Positions 11,005 through 17,484 of a stretch of DNA of 64,000 bases are shown here, in pieces. Below the pieces are notes generated by a model. The model worked only from the letters and a program-made list of their open reading frames with translations, searched no databases and was not told the origin of the DNA. This DNA comes from Deltaproteobacteria bacterium (GTDB taxonomy: Bacteria; JAGRBM01; JAHCIT01): positions 62,001 to 126,000 of the forward strand of contig JAHCIT010000003.1 of NCBI GenBank assembly GCA_026129095.1. The letters are read 5' to 3'. The translations under genes were made by a program, and so were the position numbers. Each line of letters begins with the position of its first letter. The first letter of the stretch is position 1.

Positions 11005-11961
11005 ATGCTGAAACTGTCCGACCTGCTGACGCCCGACGAGTACGCACTGGATCTGGTGCGGCTTGCAGGTTCAGATGCCGCGCTCGGCCAGAGCATTACC
11101 TCCGCCAAGGTGCAGAAGACGGGATTGCACCTGACGGGCTTCCTGGAGCACCACCACCCGGACCGGCTTCAGCTGCTTGGCAAGGCCGAGATCAGCTACC
11201 TCGACAAGGGCGGGCAGGAAGAAAACCTGGACCGCCTGATTGGCGCCGGTATTCTCGCCTTTGTCGTTACTTCCGGGCTGCCTGCACCGGATGTGCTCCA
11301 GAAAGTGTGTGAGAAGCACGACGTCCCGCTGTTATGCACACTTCACGACACGACGGTTTTTGTCCAGCGCATTTCCCGGCGGCTGGAAGAAGCGCTCTCG
11401 GAGAGAACAACCGTGCATGGCGTCCTGGTGGACGTGTTCGGCATCGGTATCCTGCTGACCGGGAAAAGCGGCATCGGAAAAAGCGAATGCGCGCTGGATC
11501 TGGTGCTGAATGGTCACCGCTTCATTGCCGACGATGTGGTGGAGATCGTCAAGGTCCCGCCGACGAACCTGATCGGAATGGCCAGCGAGGTGCTTCAGCA
11601 TCACATGGAAATCCGCGGCCTTGGCATACTGAACATGCGTGAACTATTCGGTATTTCCTCTACCCGCGAGCGGAAAAAGATCGAGCTGGTCGTGCAACTG
11701 ACAGACTGGAAGTCCGAGCAGGACTATGACCGCCTGGGGCTTGATGACCGGTTCCATGAGCTGATGGGCGTCAAGATTCCGATGCTGATAATTCCCGTCA
11801 CGCCCGGCCGAAACATGACGGCGATACTGGAGGTCGCTGCCCGCAACCAGATGCTCAAGTACCGGGGCATTTACTCTGCCAAGGAGTTTGAGGAACGGCT
11901 GGTGCGGAAGATTTCCGAGCGACGCCAGTCACGGCCGGTGACTGATGAGGACATCGAATAA
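11005..11961 (+). CDS. hprK: HPr kinase/phosphorylase
   Basis: HprK phosphorylates HPr on Ser46 with ATP or pyrophosphate and reverses the reaction with phosphate. The 318 residues show an N-terminal regulatory domain (1-130) and a C-terminal catalytic domain with Walker A GKSGIGKS at 153-160, the acidic pair in FIADDVVEI and the family signature MEIRGLGILNMRELFG. ATG 11005 follows CGGAGG at 10991-10996. The gene is 33 bp after ptsN and 2 bp before rapZ, so the three are probably co-transcribed. Its target serine is present in the HPr encoded downstream, so the pair looks functional. Confidence 0.97.
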   Translation: MLKLSDLLTPDEYALDLVRLAGSDAALGQSITSAKVQKTGLHLTGFLEHHHPDRLQLLGKAEISYLDKGGQEENLDRLIGAGILAFVVTSGLPAPDVLQKVCEKHDVPLLCTLHDTTVFVQRISRRLEEALSERTTVHGVLVDVFGIGILLTGKSGIGKSECALDLVLNGHRFIADDVVEIVKVPPTNLIGMASEVLQHHMEIRGLGILNMRELFGISSTRERKKIELVVQLTDWKSEQDYDRLGLDDRFHELMGVKIPMLIIPVTPGRNMTAILEVAARNQMLKYRGIYSAKEFEERLVRKISERRQSRPVTDEDIE

Positions 11962-11963
11962 TC

Positions 11964-12830
11964 ATGCGCTTGGTGCTCGTTACGGGTCTGTCGGGAGCAG
12001 GGCGGACCACCGCTCTCAAGGCTTTCGAGGATCTTGGCTGGTTCTGCATTGATAACCTGCCGCCGGCACTCCTTCCCGGACTGGCAGACCTGCTGGATCG
12101 CACGCCCAAAGCCGATGACCGGGTGGTTGTCGGCATTGACGTGCGCGAGGGAAGATTCTGGCCCGGCCTTGAGCCCGCGCTCCGGGAGATTCTCCGCCGG
12201 GGGTCAAGGCCGGAAATCATCTTCCTTGAGGCTGCCGGAGATGAACTGATCAAACGGTTCGGCATGACCCGCCGGCGGCCACCGCTCGCCGTGGGCTCCG
12301 ATTCGGTCGCCGAAGGACTCCAGAAGGAACGTGCATTGCTGGAGCCGCTTCGCAGCCAGGCGGACCGGGTGATCGATACGACCGGATTTTCCGTCCATGA
12401 CCTTCGCTCGCATATCGTCCGCCAGTATGGTGGTGAAAACCTCGACGAAAAGTCACTGCTGGCTGTTACGATTGTATCGTTCGCCTATAGGAACGGAATC
12501 CCGCCGGATGCGAGCTTCATCTTTGATGTGCGTTTCCTGCCCAATCCATACTGGATCGATTCGTTGCGGGATCGCACTGGCCTCGATCAGAGTGTCTATG
12601 ACTACGTGCTGGGCCAGCCGGCTGCTGCGGGGTTTGTATCCCTGCTGGACCAGCTTCAGGGAGTCGTCCTGCCGGCTTATGCACATGAAGGCCGTAGCCA
12701 GATTACGATCGCCTTTGGTTGCACGGGGGGCCAGCACCGGAGTGTGGTCATGGCCCGCTGGCTGGAAAAGCGGCTTTCAGGGCAGGGCTACCAGGTCCGG
12801 ACGAGGCACCGGGATCTGGCGGGAGTATGA
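11964..12830 (+). CDS. rapZ: RapZ/YvcJ-family nucleotide-binding protein (RNase adapter)
   Basis: In E. coli RapZ guides RNase E to small RNA GlmZ and so controls glmS; in other phyla the role is less clear. The 288 residues have the N-terminal P-loop domain (VTGLSGAGRTTALKAFEDLG, 7-26, then CIDNLPPALLP) and the C-terminal domain with FGCTGGQHRSV. The Walker A lysine is replaced by Arg14 (GAGRTT), a variant also found in actinobacterial homologues. It starts 2 bp after hprK. glmM, in the same sugar-nucleotide pathway as glmS, lies elsewhere in the window, but no regulatory link can be read from the sequence. Confidence 0.93.
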   Translation: MRLVLVTGLSGAGRTTALKAFEDLGWFCIDNLPPALLPGLADLLDRTPKADDRVVVGIDVREGRFWPGLEPALREILRRGSRPEIIFLEAAGDELIKRFGMTRRRPPLAVGSDSVAEGLQKERALLEPLRSQADRVIDTTGFSVHDLRSHIVRQYGGENLDEKSLLAVTIVSFAYRNGIPPDASFIFDVRFLPNPYWIDSLRDRTGLDQSVYDYVLGQPAAAGFVSLLDQLQGVVLPAYAHEGRSQITIAFGCTGGQHRSVVMARWLEKRLSGQGYQVRTRHRDLAGV

Positions 12831-12925
12831 GCATTGAATGGGTTTGACCTCTCCCATGCAGGACGCTACCCCATCGTCGGCCAGATTCGACCGGGTCTCC
12901 CGGCGCGTGAAAGGTACCAGCAGAA

Positions 12926-13357
12926 ATGATCGGGATTGTGATCGTGACCCACGCGTCGCTCGGACAGGCGCTTAGGGAGGCCGTCGAATTCATCGCCGGC
13001 AAGCAGGAGCAGGTGGAAGTCGTCGGCCAGGGCGTGAGCGATCCGCCCCAGGTTTCATCGGAACAGCTGAAAGCGGCGATCAAGAAGGTGGATGCCGGCG
13101 AAGGTGTGCTGATCCTCACCGACATGTTCGGCGGTACGCCTTCAAACGTCAGCCTCGCGTTCCTGGAGCCTGAGCGGGTAGAGGTTCTTTCGGGAGTCAA
13201 CCTTCCGATGCTGCTCAAGATGGTGACGAGCCGGCAGAACCGGCTCGGCGTTGTTGAGCTGGCGCACGAACTGAAGGCCGCGGGCCGCCAGAATATCTCC
13301 CTTGCCAGCGAGATCATGGCTCCCGGCAAGAAGACCGAAAAATCCCAGGTGGGATGA
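12926..13357 (+). CDS. PTS mannose-type EIIA protein
   Basis: This 143-residue single-domain EIIA-Man protein opens with MIGIVIVTHASLGQAL. His9 is the expected phosphorylation site. The second family block, LILTDMFGGTPSNVSL, is present. No EIIB, EIIC or EIID follows, so it is more likely a phosphorylation-dependent regulator working with HPr than part of a sugar permease, as in other rpoN-linked PTS clusters. ATG 12926 has AAAGG 12 bp upstream. It lies 95 bp after rapZ and about 40 bp before ptsH. Confidence 0.93.
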   Translation: MIGIVIVTHASLGQALREAVEFIAGKQEQVEVVGQGVSDPPQVSSEQLKAAIKKVDAGEGVLILTDMFGGTPSNVSLAFLEPERVEVLSGVNLPMLLKMVTSRQNRLGVVELAHELKAAGRQNISLASEIMAPGKKTEKSQVG

Positions 13358-13395
13358 CGTCACGTTCTTTGCCGGGGGGAAACGGAACGGGGAAC

Positions 13396-13665
13396 ATGCC
13401 GACGCTGCGACTCAAGATTATTAACCGCTTGGGACTCCACGCCCGGGCATCAGCCGTGCTCGTCCAGACTTTCCAGAAGTTCAAGTCCGAGGTCTGGCTC
13501 TCCAAGTCCGGCCAAACGGTGAACGGACGCTCGATTCTGGGTGTACTGACGCTCGCTGCCTCGCAGGGCGAGGAGATTGAGGTTACAGCCGAGGGCGAGG
13601 ACGCTGACGATTTACTGACCGCTGCCCGGACGCTGGTAGCCAATCGCTTTGGCGAAGAGGCCTGA
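13396..13665 (+). CDS. ptsH: Phosphocarrier protein HPr
   Basis: HPr carries phosphate from Enzyme I to EIIA proteins. The 89 residues have His15 in NRLGLHARAS, the Enzyme I-dependent site, and Ser46 in VNGRSILGV, the HprK-dependent site, at exactly the family positions when counted from ATG 13396. GGGGA at 13389-13393 is its ribosome binding site. An open frame back to 13354 overlaps the EIIA gene but only adds a non-conserved Gly/Ser stretch. Enzyme I (ptsI), which often follows ptsH, is not here; the next gene is cpoB behind its own promoter. Confidence 0.95.
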   Translation: MPTLRLKIINRLGLHARASAVLVQTFQKFKSEVWLSKSGQTVNGRSILGVLTLAASQGEEIEVTAEGEDADDLLTAARTLVANRFGEEA

Positions 13666-13682
13666 TAACCCTAATTTACCCT

Positions 13683-13708
13683 CAAAGAAGTTGAGGTTCA
13701 CTTCTTTG
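13683..13708 (+). terminator. Perfect 9-bp inverted repeat after ptsH
   Basis: CAAAGAAGT (13683-13691) and ACTTCTTTG (13700-13708) form a perfect stem with an 8-nt loop, 18 bp past the ptsH stop codon. No T run follows and the stem is AT-rich, so it could be a weak terminator or an operator for the promoter at 13734. Confidence 0.35.
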
Positions 13709-13733
13709 TCCACTTATTGAACAGCTATTGGTC

Positions 13734-13762
13734 TTGACATTAAGCGGCCCGTAATCCTTAAT
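13734..13762 (+). promoter_or_regulatory. Sigma-70-type promoter of the cpoB operon
   Basis: A perfect TTGACA -35 (13734-13739) is followed after 17 bp by CTTAAT (13757-13762), which matches the last four positions of TATAAT. Transcription would begin near 13769, giving a short leader before GTG 13810. Confidence 0.5.
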
Positions 13763-13786
13763 AGCAATGTTCCTCCTTCCCCACTC

Positions 13787-13805
13787 AAGAGAGCGAAGCT
13801 CTTTT
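13787..13805 (+). other. Hairpin with T tail just before cpoB
   Basis: AAGAGAGC (13787-13794), loop GAA, then GCTCTTTT (13798-13805) pairs over 8 bp with one G-T. It looks like a small intrinsic terminator (T tract 13802-13806) but sits only 4 bp before the cpoB start, in the position of the ribosome binding site, so it could also limit translation. Confidence 0.35.
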
Positions 13806-13809
13806 TGAA

Positions 13810-14640
13810 GTGATTTTCCGTTGTACCAACTGTCTCCAGACTGCCGTGCTGGCGCTTGCGCTGGCTGCATCTGCTTGTGCCGATAAGACTGTTCAGCAAC
13901 AGCAGGGAGACCGGCTGGCAGCTGTCGAGGCGCAGCTTATTTCACTCCAGGCGCAACTCGACCAGATGCAGAGTTCGATGGATGATAACCGGTCAGCCGT
14001 ACTGATTCTGGAAGACAAGCTGGATACCGCCCGCCAGTACATCAACACGATCAAGACCAATCAGGAACTCAAGATCATTCGCGTTACCCCGGAAATGATG
14101 GCATCGGCCTCGGATCTCCCGCCGCAGCCGTCAGCCCCTAGGGCTCCGGAAAAACCCAAGGTGCCGCCGCTGGCATCCGCGAGACCCGCGCAGCCGAAGC
14201 CAGCAGAGCCAGCCGCACCCGTCCAGGTCGCTACCGGCCGGACCAGCGACTATTCGAAGCCGCTGGAACTGTACGGGGCTGCGTTCAAGTTGTTCGAGGC
14301 CGGTCAGTATGATGAGGGGATGGAGCTTTTCCGTGAATTTGTCCGGCGGTGGCCCAAGCACGACTATGCGGACAACTCCCAGTACTGGATTGGCGAGTGT
14401 TACTATTCGCGTTCGCAGTATGAACAGGCGATTACCGAGTTCGAACAGGTATTGAAGCGTTACCCCACAGGGAATAAGGCACCAGACGCCCTACTTAAGG
14501 TAGGGTTTTCATTGCAGAATTTAGGAAGGGATCGGGAAGCCAGATCCACGCTCCAGAAACTGCTCAACGAATATCCATTTTCTGACGCTGCCCCCAAGGC
14601 CCGTCAGCGACTGGCCGATTTGGCCCAAAACAGGAATTGA
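13810..14640 (+). CDS. CpoB/YbgF-like cell-division coordinator, periplasmic TPR protein
   Basis: The 276 residues begin with a hydrophobic signal (TAVLALALAASAC). Cys23 in ASAC gives a marginal lipobox, so either lipoprotein or periplasmic export is possible. Next come a coiled-coil trimerisation segment (DRLAAVEAQLISLQAQLDQM), a Pro/Ala-rich linker at about 105-145 and three C-terminal TPRs (YGAAFKLFEAGQYDEGMELF, QYWIGECYYSRSQYEQAI, ALLKVGFSLQNLGRDREA). This is the CpoB order. CpoB links outer-membrane constriction by Tol-Pal to peptidoglycan synthesis, but no tol or pal gene is nearby. GTG 13810 is the only start that keeps the signal peptide; the Shine-Dalgarno is poor. It overlaps the longest open frame of the next gene. 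Confidence 0.82.
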   Translation: MIFRCTNCLQTAVLALALAASACADKTVQQQQGDRLAAVEAQLISLQAQLDQMQSSMDDNRSAVLILEDKLDTARQYINTIKTNQELKIIRVTPEMMASASDLPPQPSAPRAPEKPKVPPLASARPAQPKPAEPAAPVQVATGRTSDYSKPLELYGAAFKLFEAGQYDEGMELFREFVRRWPKHDYADNSQYWIGECYYSRSQYEQAITEFEQVLKRYPTGNKAPDALLKVGFSLQNLGRDREARSTLQKLLNEYPFSDAAPKARQRLADLAQNRN

Positions 14641-14711
14641 GTATGATGTACCGAAACGAAATGCCCCATGGAGTTATAAAACAGGCCATTGGCCGGGCCC
14701 GGAGTACGGAA

Positions 14712-16244
14712 ATGATGGACAGAATACTGGGACGAATATTGCGGCATGGGTGGCGATGGGCCCTCATTCTGGGCGCTATCGGCTGGATGACGGCGACTGC
14801 TGCTGCTTGGGCCGCCGATGCCGCTGCCACCCCCGCCACCCGGTCAGTCATAGAAATGCAGGACCAGATCGCGACCGATGACCCCGCCCAGAACGTGCGC
14901 GATCGCGTGGCGACGGGAAGCAAGGTCGATCCATCGGTGGAACAGTCTGCCCCCGGCGAACCGCCTCAGGTCTATATCGTCCGGCAGGGTGACACCCTGT
15001 GGGATATCGCTTCACGCTTCCTAAACGATCCGTTCCGTTGGCCGCAGCTCCATGAAAACAATCCGCAGATCATGAATCCACATCTGATCTACCCGGGCGA
15101 GCCGATTACCGTGTATCCGCGGGAATCGCTGAGCATGGCGGGCCAGGCTGTCGTCGAAGCCCAGTCGCGGGAAGATCGCAGCGAGTTCGCGGAGGAAGAA
15201 ATCGAGGCGGAAGCGGTTGCAATCACAGAAGAGGCAGCCGCCGCTGAACTCGCGGAAGAAGCGATCGCTGAACCAGAACAGCTTCCGGACATGGAACGTG
15301 AAGCTCGGGAGCAGTATTTCGAGAGCTTTGATCAGAAGGACGAAATCCAGGTATTCGATGCCGAGGCCGTGGAACTGCTGTCGAAAAAGCGTGCCGTTTC
15401 CCAGTTCGACCGCACCCGGTTCGTCTATCCGCGCGCGGGCACCGAAGGCGTTGTTGAGTTTGTCGACAAATCGTTTGTGAGTACCGCCGGAGTGATTCTC
15501 GGCCAGGAAGACGAGAAGAAATTCGACCGGTTGTCGGTGTCCGATATCGTGTACATCAACCGCGGCACCGATCATGGCGTCGCACCCGGACACCGCTTCT
15601 GGGTGGTTCGCGACGAACAGGCTCTCAAGCACCCGCATACCGGCAAGATGCTCGGTAACATCTTCCGGGCGGTTGGCATTCTTCAGGTCAAGTCGGTGCA
15701 GCCCGGCCTGTCTACCGCAGTCATCAAGGTGTCATATGAGGAAATCTCTCCAGGCGACGAGAAGTTCTACGGCATAGATACCAAGGATTATGTCATCCCC
15801 TACTACCAGCCGCCTACCGATTTCCCCATCAGGGTATCGGAAAAGCAGATTGAGGCGGTTCTGGTCGGCACCCAGGGCAAGATCATGGGCATTATGCCGA
15901 AGATGATGATCTATCTGGACAAGGGCGAAAACGACGGCCTGACCGCCGGGACGCTGCTGTCGATCTCCCGGCAGAACCGCACGGCTGCCGACCCTGAACT
16001 GCTCGGCCGTGTCCGCCTGCCTGACATCCCGATCGGGGAGGCGATTGTTGTCCGTACGACCGGCAGTACCGCCACCGCCTACGTCACATATCTCCTGCAG
16101 GAGGCGATGATTGGCGACCGGGTGCTGACAGCCGACAACTCGATCCTGTTCAAACGGCCCACGTCGCAGGTAAGCGCAGACGCTGAAACTTCACGGGCCG
16201 TGTACGAGGTCAACCGGGAGCGCGAGAACCCGTTTCTTCCCTGA
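14712..16244 (+). CDS. LysM-domain exported protein
   Basis: From ATG 14712 the protein has 510 residues. I chose this start because GGAG at 14701-14704 lies 7 bp upstream and it gives a good signal peptide (RWALILGAIGWMTATAAAWA); TTG 14637 in the same frame would overlap cpoB and bury the signal. One LysM domain (VYIVRQGDTLWDIASRFLND onward, residues about 87-137) binds peptidoglycan. An Ala/Glu-rich segment follows at about 155-200, then roughly 300 residues without a family I recognise, including beta-rich segments such as DIVYINRGTDHGVAPGHRF and MMIYLDKGENDGLTAGTLL, which look like two copies of one module. Likely a periplasmic cell-wall-binding protein. Confidence 0.82.
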   Translation: MMDRILGRILRHGWRWALILGAIGWMTATAAAWAADAAATPATRSVIEMQDQIATDDPAQNVRDRVATGSKVDPSVEQSAPGEPPQVYIVRQGDTLWDIASRFLNDPFRWPQLHENNPQIMNPHLIYPGEPITVYPRESLSMAGQAVVEAQSREDRSEFAEEEIEAEAVAITEEAAAAELAEEAIAEPEQLPDMEREAREQYFESFDQKDEIQVFDAEAVELLSKKRAVSQFDRTRFVYPRAGTEGVVEFVDKSFVSTAGVILGQEDEKKFDRLSVSDIVYINRGTDHGVAPGHRFWVVRDEQALKHPHTGKMLGNIFRAVGILQVKSVQPGLSTAVIKVSYEEISPGDEKFYGIDTKDYVIPYYQPPTDFPIRVSEKQIEAVLVGTQGKIMGIMPKMMIYLDKGENDGLTAGTLLSISRQNRTAADPELLGRVRLPDIPIGEAIVVRTTGSTATAYVTYLLQEAMIGDRVLTADNSILFKRPTSQVSADAETSRAVYEVNRERENPFLP

Positions 16245-16259
16245 ACCCGGAGACGGGCG

Positions 16260-17423
16260 ATGACCGGCGATTCGGAACTGGCCCGCTGGACACTGCTGGG
16301 CGTAAGCGGCATTGGCGCCGCGACGTTTGCGGCCCTGATGGAACGGGGCGCGGATGCCGCTGCCATCTTGAGGGATCCGGGTGCCTGGCAGCCGCCGCTC
16401 AAGGCATCTCAGGTCAGGGCAATCCGGGAGTTCAGGGGGCATGACGAAGCCGCACGTGACATGGCGCGGCTGAAAGAGATTGGCGCCTCCTGTATCTGGT
16501 GGGATTCACCGCAATACCCCGGACTGCTCAGGCAGGTGTCTCCGCCGCCCCCGGTCCTGTTTTGCCTGGGTGACGGCCAACCGCTTCTTGACGGATATTC
16601 GGTCGCCATTGTCGGGACACGGGATCCGTCTTCCCATGCGGAAGGACTTGCCTATGAGTTTGGACAGGAACTGGCGAAGACAGGAATCACGGTGGTAAGC
16701 GGGTTCGCATTCGGTATCGATACTGCCGCCCATCAGGGTGCACTGGATGCTGGCGGACGCACTATTGCCGTTCTGGGCTGTGGACTCCGTGTCGAATACC
16801 CCAGACGCACCGACGGGCTGAAAGACCGCATACGTGCTGGCGGGGCACTGGTGAGTGAGTTCGGACCCGATACCACTCCGCGGCCTGAATTCTTCCGGCA
16901 GCGCAATCGTGTCATCAGCGGACTTTCGATGGGTGTGCTTGTTGTCGAAGGAATGGAGACATCGGGTTCCCTGGTTACTGCCCGCCATGCGCTCGAACAG
17001 AACCGTCTGGTATTTGCCGTCCCTGGCCGTGCGCGGGACCCTAGGGCTGCCGGCCCTCACCAGCTTCTTCGGGAAGGCGCGATTCTCGCCGAATCTGCGG
17101 CCGATGTGATCGAACAGATCGCGCCGATGCTCGCCAGCAACCGCTCCAGTGCGCAGTATGCGGCATTGTCTGGCAAAGGGCAGCCAGGCAGGACAAAACA
17201 GGACTTGAGGCAGGAAATAAACCCGTTTGCCGAAAGTCCGCTAACCTCCCGACTTTGGGAGCTTTTATCGTCATCGCCAGAGCACATTGACGCGCTGGCA
17301 TCGAAAAGTGGTCTTGACGTTCAGCAAACCATGAGCCTACTTCTTGAAATGGAATTGACGGGGCGGGTCGTCCAGTCAGCAGGAATGCAGTTTGCGAGGC
17401 AGGACACCAGGGGGCGGCGCTAG
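16260..17423 (+). CDS. dprA: DNA-processing protein DprA (Smf)
   Basis: DprA protects incoming single-stranded DNA during transformation and loads RecA. The 387 residues include the Rossmann-like core with VAIVGTRDPSSHAEGL, VSGFAFGIDTAAHQGAL, VLGCGLRVEYPR and the dimerisation/DNA-binding GSLVTARHALEQNR, ending near residue 290, and a C-terminal winged helix (LWELLSSSPEHIDALASKSG). The N-terminal helix-hairpin-helix-like part (LLGVSGIGAATFAALMERG) is also present. ATG 16260 lies 15 bp after the LysM gene and topA follows, a frequent dprA-topA order. Other transformation genes (comEA, comEC) are not in the window. Confidence 0.95.
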   Translation: MTGDSELARWTLLGVSGIGAATFAALMERGADAAAILRDPGAWQPPLKASQVRAIREFRGHDEAARDMARLKEIGASCIWWDSPQYPGLLRQVSPPPPVLFCLGDGQPLLDGYSVAIVGTRDPSSHAEGLAYEFGQELAKTGITVVSGFAFGIDTAAHQGALDAGGRTIAVLGCGLRVEYPRRTDGLKDRIRAGGALVSEFGPDTTPRPEFFRQRNRVISGLSMGVLVVEGMETSGSLVTARHALEQNRLVFAVPGRARDPRAAGPHQLLREGAILAESAADVIEQIAPMLASNRSSAQYAALSGKGQPGRTKQDLRQEINPFAESPLTSRLWELLSSSPEHIDALASKSGLDVQQTMSLLLEMELTGRVVQSAGMQFARQDTRGRR

Positions 17424-17484
17424 GCGCGTTTCGCCGTTTTGCTTTTGTACCTGACCGTCATCTCGATTGGAGCCGGATAACCGA

